Shown: positions 1-8,976 of the stretch, one piece after another
How positions within the stretch are numbered: position 1 is the stretch's first letter
Layout: each line of letters begins with the position of its first letter
Assembly (NCBI GenBank): GCA_022824005.1
Contig: JAJEBG010000025.1
Location: forward strand, 1 to 46,919
Direction of reading: 5' to 3'
Length of the DNA: 46,919 nt
Origin: Paracoccaceae bacterium
Lineage (GTDB): Bacteria; Pseudomonadota; Alphaproteobacteria; Rhodobacterales; Rhodobacteraceae
Position numbers and translations under genes: made by a program
The notes under the pieces: model-generated
Databases searched by the model: none
What the model saw: the letters and a program-made list of their open reading frames with translations, nothing else
Told to the model about the DNA's origin: nothing

Positions 1-855
1 AACGGTCTTACCTATTGGGGGGCTGCGGGTATTGGCCGGGGCACCATGACCGTGACCCCTGAGGGGGAGGATCCGTTTGAGGGTCCGATTGATTGGCATA
101 TGGTGTCGGGCGGTGTTGAGGGGAGTCTGTCGGGTGTGTCCCTCTTGCCGGAGGCCCGGTTGGTCTGGCATAGTGATGTTTTGTGGACCCGTACAACCTC
201 GGAGCCTGTTGGCGATTTGCCAAGGCTTGGCGGCGAGACCACGCGGGTTCGTCTTGGTGTTGACGCCACCTGGCCGGAGCGTTCTTTGCTTGATGGTTTT
301 GTCACCCCGGAGGTGGGTATGGGCATTCGGTATGATGGGGGTGATGCGGAAACCGGTTTTGGTTTGGAGGTGCGCGGTGGTCTGCGTTGGCGTGATCCAC
401 AGGGTCATCTTGGGCTGAGCGTGTCGGGGCGCACGCTTGTTGTTCATGACGATGGTGCTTTTAAGGATTGGGGTGTGCGTTTTGGTGTGTTCTGGGATCC
501 ACATCCGGCAACGAAGGAAGGGATTTCGGCGGCGTTTAGTTATGATCTTGGCGATGGAACTGTCGATGGTGATGCCCTGCTTGGACCGGCGGTTTTTCCT
601 GATCAACGCGCCAATGAAGGCGCAACGAGTTGGCGCTCTGAAGTGGCTTATGGCATCAGCCGTGGAGGGGGTATGGTGGGATCGCCGTATGGTGGGATCG
701 GAGGCACCTCGGCGGCGATTGATGAAGCCCGGGTGGGGTATCGGATTGAGCCGGATACACCGCAGGCCGAGAACATGCATGTTGATGTCTGGACGAACCT
801 AGTGGCTGAGAATGAAGAGCAGAGCGTTGGTGCCGGTTTGACCTGGTCGTGGTGA
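1..855 (+). CDS. C-terminal part of an autotransporter-like outer-membrane beta-barrel protein (5' truncated)
   Basis: The reading frame is open from the first base of the window and ends at TGA 853-855, so the gene starts upstream; the ATG at position 46 is probably internal. The visible 284 residues alternate short hydrophobic stretches with Gly- and Asp-rich turns, including TPEVGMGIRYDGGDAETG, GLEVRGGLRW and WGVRFGVFWDPHP, and finish with the aromatic end TWSW. This pattern is typical of C-terminal translocator barrels in large alphaproteobacterial autotransporter or adhesin-like proteins, where the last strand ends in an aromatic residue. A role at the outer membrane, translocating or anchoring an upstream passenger, follows from that family resemblance. 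The passenger domain lies outside the window, so no substrate or adhesion target can be named. A single-domain porin-like protein is a less likely alternative. Confidence 0.6.
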   Translation, partial: NGLTYWGAAGIGRGTMTVTPEGEDPFEGPIDWHMVSGGVEGSLSGVSLLPEARLVWHSDVLWTRTTSEPVGDLPRLGGETTRVRLGVDATWPERSLLDGFVTPEVGMGIRYDGGDAETGFGLEVRGGLRWRDPQGHLGLSVSGRTLVVHDDGAFKDWGVRFGVFWDPHPATKEGISAAFSYDLGDGTVDGDALLGPAVFPDQRANEGATSWRSEVAYGISRGGGMVGSPYGGIGGTSAAIDEARVGYRIEPDTPQAENMHVDVWTNLVAENEEQSVGAGLTWSW

Positions 856-990
856 TCAGGATCGAATGCGCGGGCCCAAGATCGGCATGAAAATACAGGT
901 TCAACCTAGAGTGGGTTTGGGCCGTTTGAACTTGAAGGAAAGATGGACACATCATCTGTGCATCGATTTAAATTGGAAAGGAACTCTCGT

Positions 991-2301
991 ATGATCACTC
1001 GTACTCTTGGCTATCTTATAGCCGCCATATTGATTCCCGGTATGGCTCTGGCTCAAGCCAGCGCGCCTGACATCAATCCCTACGTCTTTACGACTCTTCT
1101 CTTTTTGGTCGGCGGCTTTCTTGTTTTTTGGATGGCGGCCGGTTTTGCTATGCTTGAGGCCGGTTTCGTCCGTTCAAAGAATGTCAGTATGCAACTGACC
1201 AAGAATGTATCGCTCTTTGGAATCGCGGCTATCATGTACTGGTTGATCGGATTTAACCTGATGTATCCGGGAGATGCGTGGACGATTCCGGGATGGTTGG
1301 GTATACTTATCTCACCGACAGTTCTTGAACCTGTTGGCTTGGCAAGTGCCGACGCGTCATTGGACTACGCGTCAGTCGGTTCGGACTTCTTTTTCCAACT
1401 CATGTTCTGCGCCACCACGGCTTCAATTGTCTCAGGCACTCTAGCCGAGCGGATTAAACTTTGGCCTTTCCTCTTCTTTGTTGTCGTTCTGACGGGTCTG
1501 ATCTATCCCATTGAAGCGTCATGGCAATGGGGTGGCGGCTGGTTAAGCGAGGCCGGATTCAGCGATTTTGCGGGCTCAACTCTTGTCCATGCGGTCGGTG
1601 GGTTTGCGGCTCTTGCTGGTGCCATCGTTCTCGGCCCACGTCTTGGAAAATACAAGAATGGCAAGGTTAATCCCATGCCAGCTTCCAACTTGCCACTCGC
1701 GACACTAGGCACGCTTATTTTGTGGCTTGGTTGGTTTGGTTTTAATGGGGGCTCGCAACTCGCGGCCGGAACAGTCGGCGACATAACCGACGTCAGTCGT
1801 ATTTTCGCCAATACCAATATGGCCGCCGCCGCGGGCGCTGTTACGGCCTTAATCTTGACGCAAATCGTGTACGGAAAAGTCGATCTGACGATGGTGCTCA
1901 ACGGCGCCTTGGCCGGCCTCGTTTCCATTACTGCGGAACCTTTGGCTCCATCGCTGTTCGGGGCACTCTGGATCGGCGCGATTGGCGGTCTCATTGTCGT
2001 GGTCATTGTGCCTTTACTTGACAAGGTCGGCATTGACGATGTGGTCGGGGCCATCCCTGTTCACCTCGTTGCCGGAATCTGGGGCACGATCATTGTCCCC
2101 GTGTACAATTCAGATGCGGCATTTGGGACACAGGCACTCGGTATTCTGGCGATTGGAGCCTTTACCTTCTTGGCGTCGCTCCTTGTTTGGCTCGTTCTCA
2201 AATTGACCCTTGGTATCCGGGTGAGTGAAGAGGCTGAAATTACCGGCCTTGATATTTCTGAACTCGGCATTGAAGCTTATCCGGAGTTCTCCAAGAGTTG
2301 A
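991..2301 (+). CDS. amt: Ammonium transporter, Amt family
   Basis: This encodes a 436-residue inner-membrane ammonium/ammonia channel with about eleven hydrophobic segments. The start at ATG 991 is chosen because AAAGGAA lies 7 nt upstream and the protein then begins with a signal-peptide-like segment ending GMALAQA; the upstream in-frame ATG at 943 has its purine-rich stretch only 2 nt away. Family hallmarks are FWMAAGFAMLEAGFVRSKN near the N-terminus, FFFQLMFCATTASIVSG, and the twin pore histidines at about H200 (STLVHAVGG) and H358 (IPVHLVAGIWGTI). It stands alone: no glnK/glnB PII gene lies next to it, although Amt genes are often paired with one. No sigma-54 -24/-12 box is obvious in the 135 nt upstream. 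A hairpin terminator follows. Confidence 0.95.
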   Translation: MITRTLGYLIAAILIPGMALAQASAPDINPYVFTTLLFLVGGFLVFWMAAGFAMLEAGFVRSKNVSMQLTKNVSLFGIAAIMYWLIGFNLMYPGDAWTIPGWLGILISPTVLEPVGLASADASLDYASVGSDFFFQLMFCATTASIVSGTLAERIKLWPFLFFVVVLTGLIYPIEASWQWGGGWLSEAGFSDFAGSTLVHAVGGFAALAGAIVLGPRLGKYKNGKVNPMPASNLPLATLGTLILWLGWFGFNGGSQLAAGTVGDITDVSRIFANTNMAAAAGAVTALILTQIVYGKVDLTMVLNGALAGLVSITAEPLAPSLFGALWIGAIGGLIVVVIVPLLDKVGIDDVVGAIPVHLVAGIWGTIIVPVYNSDAAFGTQALGILAIGAFTFLASLLVWLVLKLTLGIRVSEEAEITGLDISELGIEAYPEFSKS

Positions 2302-2345
2302 TCTATCGGTCGATTTAACCGCATCATTTGGATAAGCAAAAAGAG

Positions 2346-2380
2346 ACGGGGCCATTCCATTCATTGGATTGGCCCCGTTT
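2346..2380 (+). terminator. Intrinsic terminator after amt
   Basis: ACGGGGCCA (2346-2354) pairs with TGGCCCCGT (2370-2378). Four further inner pairs follow after one mismatch, the loop is about 5 nt, and the stem ends in TTT. It lies 45 nt after the amt stop. The rest of 2302-2589 holds no supportable gene. An imperfect inverted repeat at about 2531-2573 (GAGAATCTTGCG versus CGCGCAGAATTCTC) may close the opposing cobQ transcript, but it has no T-run. Confidence 0.75.
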
Positions 2381-2589
2381 CACGTGCCTCCATCACATTC
2401 ATAATCCAAAAGTCAAAAACGGATATCGCTCGCATTCTGATCGTCCATTTCATAGTCACCAGGGCAGGTGGAATGAAGGTTTCAATCGGCAAATGGGGCG
2501 TGGCTTTTTCTCCTATTCATATAATTCGTTGAACGAGAATCTTGCGTCAATTGGTGCCGCGCAGAATTCTCATTGGTGATCGCATGATT

Positions 2590-4065
2590 TTATTTGATCG
2601 TCCGCATCATTTTGATCACTCGTTGGACATCCACATGGCGCTCCAAATGGTCGGCCATCTCATCAAGCGTGACGTCAATCTCCTTTCGATAATTGATAGA
2701 GGATGGACGTATGGCGGCCCGGCGCAGCCATTGACGTCTAAAACCATCGTGGGCGAACAGACCATGCAAATACGTGCCTTCAATCTTGCCACAATCTGAG
2801 ATACCACCATCAGCGCGCCACGTAACAGAATCATCCTTAATCCAGGCAAAGGGCGTTTCTGTGCCCTGACCGTCGGTCTTGCCAATATGGATTTCATAAG
2901 CGCTGAAATGAGTCTCACTTAGCGCATCTTTGGCTCTCACTTCTTGAACATTTTTTTTGGGATACATGGTGGTCTCGACAGGCAGTAATCCCAACCCTTC
3001 AGAATCCCCTCGGCGCCCTTCGATACCCAAAGGGTCTCGTACTATTTGACCGAGCATTTGATAGCCGCCGCATATGCCAAGGACACGCCCGCCTCGCCTA
3101 ACGTGCGCACGAACATCAATGTCCCAACCATTCTGGCGCATGAAGGCCAAATCACCGCGTGTCGATTTGGTCCCGGGAAGAATCACAATATCGGTATCTC
3201 CCGGAAGGGCGCGCCCGCTCGGCAAAATTTCGACCGATAGTTCGGGCTCGAGCCGCAAGGGATCTAAATCATCGAAATTAGAAATCCTTGAAAGGGCTAG
3301 ACAAACGACTTTTACCGCGCCTTGCTGACTGGATTTCTGTTCCAAGTCTTGCGCATCTTCAGCCGGTAGGAGCCGCGCCTTTTCAAACCAAGGGAGAACG
3401 CCCAGACTCGGCCAACCGGTGCCGTCTTCAATCGCTTTCAAACCATCATCAAATAGACGCACATCACCACGGAACCGATTGACCACAAATCCCTGAATCA
3501 TGGCCGCATCATTGACCGACAAGACGGACTTTGTGCCGATCAGTTGCGCAATGACCCCGCCGCGGTCAATATCGCCAATCAACAGGACCGGAACGCCGGC
3601 TTCTCGGGCAAATCCCATATTGGCGATATCACCTTTTCGAAGATTAATTTCAGCCGGGCTCCCCGCACCTTCGACCACAACAATATCGGCTTCAGAGGCC
3701 AGATGGTGAAAACTGCTCATGACCGATTCAAGTAATTTTGGCTTGAGGGCGGCATAATCACGGGCTTTGACGGTCGTTAAACGACAACCATGGACAATCA
3801 CTTGTGAGCCCGTTTCAGTCTCCGGCTTTAGGAGAACTGGGTTCATATTGACATCGGCGCTGACACGACACGCCATGGCCTGTAAATGTTGCGCGCGTGC
3901 GATTTCCAGACCGCCGGCCGCAACGGCTGCGTTATTAGACATATTCTGTGGTTTGAAGGGGCGGACCCTGAATCCACGATGGGTCAAAGCACGACAGAGG
4001 GCGGCCACAATCACCGACTTGCCGACATTTGAGCCAGCACCCTGCACCATCAGAGATTGGGTCAT
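2590..4065 (-). CDS. cobQ: Cobyric acid synthase (adenosylcobyrate synthase, glutamine-hydrolysing)
   Basis: CobQ amidates carboxyl side chains b, d, e and g of adenosylcobyrinate a,c-diamide using glutamine and ATP, a cytosolic late step of B12 synthesis. The N-terminal dethiobiotin-synthetase-like domain carries the P-loop GAGSNVGKS at residues 9-17 and continues KPQNMSNNAAV. The C-terminal class I amidotransferase-like domain has the Cys nucleophile in GICGGYQMLG (about C332) and the late motif YLHGLFAHDGF. The start is uncertain: ATG 4065 matches the family N-terminus but lacks a good ribosome-binding site. A TTG at 4101 would add 12 residues and overlap the end of cobO by 11 nt. It is the last gene of the cobN-cobO-cobQ run. 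Identity is firm. Confidence 0.95.
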   Translation of the reverse strand: MTQSLMVQGAGSNVGKSVIVAALCRALTHRGFRVRPFKPQNMSNNAAVAAGGLEIARAQHLQAMACRVSADVNMNPVLLKPETETGSQVIVHGCRLTTVKARDYAALKPKLLESVMSSFHHLASEADIVVVEGAGSPAEINLRKGDIANMGFAREAGVPVLLIGDIDRGGVIAQLIGTKSVLSVNDAAMIQGFVVNRFRGDVRLFDDGLKAIEDGTGWPSLGVLPWFEKARLLPAEDAQDLEQKSSQQGAVKVVCLALSRISNFDDLDPLRLEPELSVEILPSGRALPGDTDIVILPGTKSTRGDLAFMRQNGWDIDVRAHVRRGGRVLGICGGYQMLGQIVRDPLGIEGRRGDSEGLGLLPVETTMYPKKNVQEVRAKDALSETHFSAYEIHIGKTDGQGTETPFAWIKDDSVTWRADGGISDCGKIEGTYLHGLFAHDGFRRQWLRRAAIRPSSINYRKEIDVTLDEMADHLERHVDVQRVIKMMRTIK

Positions 4066-4090
4066 TTGAATCGCGTGTCGTTTAACGCCG

Positions 4091-4711
4091 TCAATACTCA
4101 ATACCGGGTTGCGCCTTGATACCGGCTCTAAAAGGATGTTTGACCAGAGTCATTTCTGTCACCAGATCGGCGAGATCATTGAGTTGTTGGCCAGCATTTC
4201 GTCCCGTCAAAATGACATGTGTATCTTCGGGTTTATGGTTGGAGAGAAAGGCACATACTTCCCCTTCAGAGACATATCCATACCGCATGGCGATATTGAT
4301 TTCATCCAACAAGACCAATTGGATGTCCGGCGCGGTGATCAATTCCTGCGCCTTTTTCCACGCCGCCTGTGCCATTTCCGTATCGCGGGATTTGTCTTGG
4401 GTCTCCCATGTGAAGCCCTCTCCCATCGTAAAAAACGAGCATTCAGAGGAAAAGTGAGTCTCAATAAGGTCGCGTTCGCCCGTTTTCATTCCGCCTTTAA
4501 TGAATTGTACCACGGCACAGGGAATCGAGTGAGCAATGGCCCTGAACACCATACCGAACGCTGAAGACGACTTGCCCTTGCCCTTGCCCGTATGAACAAT
4601 AATCAATCCTTTGGTGCTCGTCTTGCTCGCCATAATTTTGTCTCGAGCCGCTTTTTTTTTGACCATCTTTCTTTTGTGGCGGTCCATCTCATCATTAATT
4701 GTCTTGTCCAT
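4091..4711 (-). CDS. cobO: Corrinoid adenosyltransferase (CobO/BtuR type)
   Basis: This ATP:co(I)rrinoid adenosyltransferase transfers the 5'-deoxyadenosyl group from ATP to cob(I)yrinic acid a,c-diamide or cobalamin. The protein is 206 residues. The unusual family P-loop TGKGKGKSSS is at residues 41-50, followed by the Walker-B-like LVLLDEINIAMRYG, VILTGRNA, and the typical C-terminal GIKAQPGIEY. The first 30 residues are Lys/Arg/Asp-rich, as in BtuR/CobO proteins. ATG 4711 is preceded by GGGGAAGG a few bases upstream. The 216-nt gap to cobN (4712-4927) shows no gene and no recognisable cobalamin riboswitch core. It lies directly before cobQ in the same direction, as in many B12 operons. Confidence 0.95.
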   Translation of the reverse strand: MDKTINDEMDRHKRKMVKKKAARDKIMASKTSTKGLIIVHTGKGKGKSSSAFGMVFRAIAHSIPCAVVQFIKGGMKTGERDLIETHFSSECSFFTMGEGFTWETQDKSRDTEMAQAAWKKAQELITAPDIQLVLLDEINIAMRYGYVSEGEVCAFLSNHKPEDTHVILTGRNAGQQLNDLADLVTEMTLVKHPFRAGIKAQPGIEY

Positions 4712-4927
4712 GAACCTTCCCCTGAATATGGCCTTGATGACGTCAAACCCCTTACGACACTAATGAGCGGCACCAACTTGAGGCTTTCCAAAACGAGCAC
4801 CGTTGAACGAGGGGCTCGCGAAAGTCTATGCAAGGTTATCCATTTTGCCAAACAAATTCATCGCGCTCCACCAAAAACCGACATCCTCTTGCCATAGGTC
4901 ACCATGAAGCGAGCGCCTTTCTGGATT

Positions 4928-7900
4928 CTATGGATGGGTCGCTGAATTTTGTTGAAGCCGCATCAATTGGGCAAGGTGACCATGAACAGAATTTAATCTC
5001 GGTTTCCAAAGTCCTCGCTCAATCGCCTCACTCAATCGCTCGGCGATTTCGTGTAAAGCTGGAAGATTGGCGTTGGTGATAAATTCCCGAGTGTCGTCAT
5101 CCTGCAAGTAAGCCGTGTAGACCAAGTCAAAATGGCTGGATTTTACGGCCCCCGTCGTTGCCGCGAAGGCAAACATGTAATCGACCGTGGCGGCCATTTC
5201 AAAGGCTCCTTTGTATCCATGCCGTTTGACTCCGTTGATCCATTTTGGATTGACAACCCGCGAGCGAACAACACGCCCGACTTCCTCCTCAAGCGTGCGA
5301 ACGATTGGGCGTTCAGGCCGGGAATGGTCGTTATGATAAATGACAGGTAACTCGCCACGGAGCAACTCAATGGCCGCCGCCGCCCCGCCTTCGAATTGAT
5401 AATAATCGTCACTGTCCAAAAGATCATGCTCTCGATTGTCCTGATTCTGAACCACAATTTCTGTCGTCGCGAGCCGCATTTTGAATTCTTCATGTGCAGC
5501 CTCACCAGATTGATTGACACCATAGGCGTAGCCGCCCCATTCGATATACGAGGAGCCCAATTCATCGCGATGGTTCCATACCCGCTCATCAATCATCGCT
5601 TGCAAACCGGCACCATAGGCCCCCGGCTTGGATCCAAAGACACGAAACCCGGCTCGCCGTGGGCCCAATTGGCATAACTCCTTTTGGTAGTTGGCGGCGG
5701 CCGGGTTCTGCTCCTCTGTCTCATCGAGCTCCATGATCAACCTCGCCGCATGGGCCACTAGATCAATCTGTTGGGGAAAGGCATCGCGGAAAAAACCCGA
5801 GATTCGAAATGTGACATCAAGGCGCGGTCGACCGAGAACTGAAAGAGGCATGACCTCGACGCCCGTCACGCGGCGGTTTGTTGAATCCCAAACAGGCCGA
5901 ACCCCCATCAATGCCAATGCTTGGGCGATATCATCCCCGCCAGTGCGCATGTTTGAAGTTCCCCACGCCGTCAAGGTGATCGCCCGCGGCCAATCCCCAT
6001 AATCGTGAATATGCCTCTCAACCAATAACGAAGCGGACTTCCAGCCGAGTGTCCAAGCCGTTGGCGTAGGGAGGGAGCGGCTGTCAACGGAGAAAAAATT
6101 TCTGCCCGTCGGCAACACGTCCGGTCGGCCTCTTGACGGCGCGCCAGACGGACCGGGTGCCACAAAGCGGCCATCTAATGCGGTCAGAACGGAAATGATC
6201 TCCTCGTGTCCAGAAGCTTGGATTCTAGGGGCGAGTTCGTGTTGGATTTGCTCTAGGACTTCCCTTGACTTCTCACCGGGAGGGGCCGTCGTCCCTTCAA
6301 TAAGGGATTTACTGAAGAGTTCTAAACGTTCAATGGTATCGCCAACGCTTCGCCACGTATCGCCTGATAATGACTGTAGTTCATGTGGACATCGCCCATC
6401 CCACGGATTTGCCATGTCATCATCAAGCGGATCAAATCCTTCACGCAAACCAAAATCGTCAGCAAGGGCCCGCAGCAATGAAGCATTTTGGCCAGACCCA
6501 TCACTCCTCGGAATCCGCGCGAGGGCCGCGAGCAAATCAGTTTTTCTCTCGCCGGTTGGGGAGATTCCCAAAATGTGAAGCCCATCACGAATTTGACTTT
6601 CCTTGATCTCACAGAGAAAGGAGTCAAGTTTTCGAAGTCGGCTGTCGGCATCATCGGAAGACACAATACCGGCGTCACCTTCAATTTGTGCTGATTGCAT
6701 CGCCTGCGTAAGTTGGCTCTCGAGTTCATGGACCCGCTTTGGGTCAACTCCCGCGGCCTGATAATACTCGTCCATCATGCCTTCGAGATTGCGCAGATCG
6801 CCATAGGTTTCGGCACGGGTCAGGGGCGGCGTCAGATGATCAATGATCACCGCTTGCGATCGCCGCTTCGCTTGCGTCCCCTCACCTGGATCATTGACAA
6901 TAAATGGGTAGATATTTGGCGTTGGACCTAATGCCGCTTCAGGAAAACACTGCGAGGAGAGAGCTACCGATTTCCCGGGCAGCCATTCCAAATTACCATG
7001 TTTGCCCAAATGGATGACTGCATCTGCGGCAAAAATATGTCGCAGCCAAAAATAGAATGCCAAATAGCGATGCGGCGGCGGTAGATCAGGACTATGGTAG
7101 GAAAGTTCTGGATCAATCTCATATCCCCGTGAGGGCTGAACGGCCAAGACAAGGTTCTCAAACATCTGTGCCTCAACAACAAATTCATCGTCTATCAGCG
7201 CCGGGTCATCATTTGGCGATCCCCATTTTTCTTCCACCAAACTTTTTGTCGCGGCGGGGAGTTGTTCATAATGATTGAGATATTCAGCCAATTTCAGTCG
7301 GCATCTTGATCGCTCATGGCGCATTTTTTGGTCTCGATTCTTGAGCAAGATGTCCATGAGATCATTGACGGCCGTCGGTGCGCCCGTCGCGCTGTATCCC
7401 TCCGAACGCATGGCTCCAATAATCTCAATGACTGAGGCCGGTGTATCGAGGCCCACACCATTGGCGATCCGCCCATCCTTATTGGGGTAGTTGGCTAACA
7501 AGATAGCCACCCGCCGCTCTCGGGTCGGCAAACCCCTGAGGCACGCCCAATTGACGGCGAGCTCAGCCACAAACTTCACCCTATCGGGGCGCGAGAGATG
7601 CAACGTCACCGGGCATTCGGTCACCTTGTCCCATTCTGATTGCGCTTTGAAGGCGATGGCCCGCGTCATCAACCGGCCATCGATTTCAGGAAGTGAAAGA
7701 TGCATCGCAATATCGCGGGCGGGCAACCCCCGATCTGTGGTCTCCCAAGTCTCCTCGTCTTGGGCTGAGAGAACCGCCTGCAACACAGGGCCCTCCCATT
7801 GATCCAGAATTGTCGGCTTCCAATTGGCACTCGAAACCCCGGGTGAGTTGACCGCAAAACTAGTCAGATTTATGGTGATCTGCGGTTTCGCTTCGGTGAA

Positions 7901-8674
7901 TAATTGGCTGACTGTCGCGGTCGACAGCGGATCTTTTAGCGATGTCACATAGATGGGGAGCGGGTTTAAACCTCTTTGCTGCAATTCATCAATCAAACGA
8001 TCAATCGATTCCGTGCCCGCAGATTGCATCAAGGCACGATAAAACAAGACTCCGACAATCCGGCTTTTTGTGTCTGGCTGGCACCAATGCGAGCGGATGG
8101 CGGCGAGATCAGCGTCATGCGTATTCGGCCAGTAGCATCCGCTGCGAAGAAGCGGGCGGGGTGGGGGCGGGGCTTGCTCATGCGTATCATCAAGAATAAA
8201 TCGACAATAGGCTAGAAAATTTGTTGCATTCTCGACACCTCCTTCGACGCAATAAGACCACAACATTTCCCATTGCGCTCGGGGCACATTCGAGAATTCA
8301 AACAATTCCTCATCGTGACGGTCATCTCCGGGAAGACAGACGAGACGGGCGGGATGATCTCTCAAGCACGAAGCAAACTGTTCAAGGCAGTTTGACCAAT
8401 AGGAAAGGCCACCAAGGGCGCGAATGACGACAAGGCGGGCGTGACGGGCGGTTTTCTCAAGATAAAGTTCAGTTGAACTTGGATGTGAAAGATTCGATAA
8501 TTGGACCAACCGCAAGAATTTGGAGCTATTTTTTTGGACGCGGTTAGCGAGAGAAAAACAGGCAATTTCAGTGTCGGCGGCGGAAATAAAGATAATATCA
8601 GCCGGTGATTGATTGAGATCAAAGGGTTCGTTGTCGCTTGAGACAATCGGCCTTTCAGCGGCAAGCTGGTGCAT
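4928..8674 (-). CDS. cobN: Cobaltochelatase large subunit CobN
   Basis: CobN is the large (ChlH-like) subunit of the ATP-dependent CobNST complex that inserts cobalt into hydrogenobyrinic acid a,c-diamide in the late-insertion pathway. The 1248-residue length is normal for CobN. Seen in the sequence are the conserved block VIHLGKHGNLEWLPGKSVAL at about residues 552-572, TYGDLRNLEGMMDEYYQA, and the late segment DVTFRISGFFRDAFPQQIDLV. ATG 8674 begins 3 nt after the stop of a small upstream ORF, suggesting coupling. The partners CobS and CobT and the usual neighbour CobW are not in this window. The locus also encodes CbiX, CbiD and CbiG, markers of early insertion, so its role here is puzzling. 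Magnesium chelatase ChlH/BchH is the main alternative but fits less well, as no chlorophyll genes are present. Confidence 0.93.
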   Translation of the reverse strand: MHQLAAERPIVSSDNEPFDLNQSPADIIFISAADTEIACFSLANRVQKNSSKFLRLVQLSNLSHPSSTELYLEKTARHARLVVIRALGGLSYWSNCLEQFASCLRDHPARLVCLPGDDRHDEELFEFSNVPRAQWEMLWSYCVEGGVENATNFLAYCRFILDDTHEQAPPPPRPLLRSGCYWPNTHDADLAAIRSHWCQPDTKSRIVGVLFYRALMQSAGTESIDRLIDELQQRGLNPLPIYVTSLKDPLSTATVSQLFTEAKPQITINLTSFAVNSPGVSSANWKPTILDQWEGPVLQAVLSAQDEETWETTDRGLPARDIAMHLSLPEIDGRLMTRAIAFKAQSEWDKVTECPVTLHLSRPDRVKFVAELAVNWACLRGLPTRERRVAILLANYPNKDGRIANGVGLDTPASVIEIIGAMRSEGYSATGAPTAVNDLMDILLKNRDQKMRHERSRCRLKLAEYLNHYEQLPAATKSLVEEKWGSPNDDPALIDDEFVVEAQMFENLVLAVQPSRGYEIDPELSYHSPDLPPPHRYLAFYFWLRHIFAADAVIHLGKHGNLEWLPGKSVALSSQCFPEAALGPTPNIYPFIVNDPGEGTQAKRRSQAVIIDHLTPPLTRAETYGDLRNLEGMMDEYYQAAGVDPKRVHELESQLTQAMQSAQIEGDAGIVSSDDADSRLRKLDSFLCEIKESQIRDGLHILGISPTGERKTDLLAALARIPRSDGSGQNASLLRALADDFGLREGFDPLDDDMANPWDGRCPHELQSLSGDTWRSVGDTIERLELFSKSLIEGTTAPPGEKSREVLEQIQHELAPRIQASGHEEIISVLTALDGRFVAPGPSGAPSRGRPDVLPTGRNFFSVDSRSLPTPTAWTLGWKSASLLVERHIHDYGDWPRAITLTAWGTSNMRTGGDDIAQALALMGVRPVWDSTNRRVTGVEVMPLSVLGRPRLDVTFRISGFFRDAFPQQIDLVAHAARLIMELDETEEQNPAAANYQKELCQLGPRRAGFRVFGSKPGAYGAGLQAMIDERVWNHRDELGSSYIEWGGYAYGVNQSGEAAHEEFKMRLATTEIVVQNQDNREHDLLDSDDYYQFEGGAAAAIELLRGELPVIYHNDHSRPERPIVRTLEEEVGRVVRSRVVNPKWINGVKRHGYKGAFEMAATVDYMFAFAATTGAVKSSHFDLVYTAYLQDDDTREFITNANLPALHEIAERLSEAIERGLWKPRLNSVHGHLAQLMRLQQNSATHP

Positions 8675-8677
8675 CGT

Positions 8678-8863
8678 TTATTCCATGCCGCCGGGTAAAA
8701 GGAGTTCGCGAGGTTGTTTCATCAAGGTCTGAATATCACCAAGTCGGCTTCCAAATCGAATGATTTTCAACCCTCTGACAACAAAGGAAGCCCATGGAAA
8801 GACTTTCAACGCGACGGGTTCAAAGTGTAATTTCGTGAACGGATTCTGGGCCATCATGGTCAC
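8678..8863 (-). CDS. Small protein of unknown function, coupled to cobN
   Basis: This 61-residue ORF is not recognised. It ends TAA 3 nt before the cobN ATG and in the same direction, so the two are probably cotranslated. The start is GTG 8863, with AAAGG about 7 nt upstream; ATG codons at 8857 and 8854 are alternatives. The sequence is basic with a moderately hydrophobic centre (FEPVALKVFPWASFVVRGLKI as far as position 34), then RLGDIQTLMKQPRELLLPGG. It shows no Cys/His metal motif and no convincing transmembrane helix. The position before cobN is often taken by cobW, but this protein has no CobW GTPase motif. Function cannot be assigned. Confidence 0.45.
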   Translation of the reverse strand: MTMMAQNPFTKLHFEPVALKVFPWASFVVRGLKIIRFGSRLGDIQTLMKQPRELLLPGGME

Positions 8864-8976
8864 ATCAAAAACCTTTATAGGGAGATTCGCATTCTAACGA
8901 ATGGCTTACCGCCTGCTGTATCTAGACGCAATTGCACATCCCACACCACTGAACCACCGTGAAGGGTAGTGATTGT

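Noticed and set aside
873-923. Inverted repeat GGCCCAA / TTGGGCC before amt
   Set aside because: The arms are 37 nt apart with no T-run and no link to a known regulator; probably chance.
1503-2054. A 183-codon minus-strand ORF inside amt
   Set aside because: It lies antisense to a strongly conserved transporter, and its Pro/Ser/Thr-rich composition is that of a shadow frame.
4712-4927. Possible cobalamin riboswitch upstream of cobO (GGTGCTCG and GGTGCCGCTC on the minus strand)
   Set aside because: The two GGTGC strings do not sit in the expected order, and the conserved CCCGC-x-ACTGT-like core is absent. I saw no other recognisable element in this gap.
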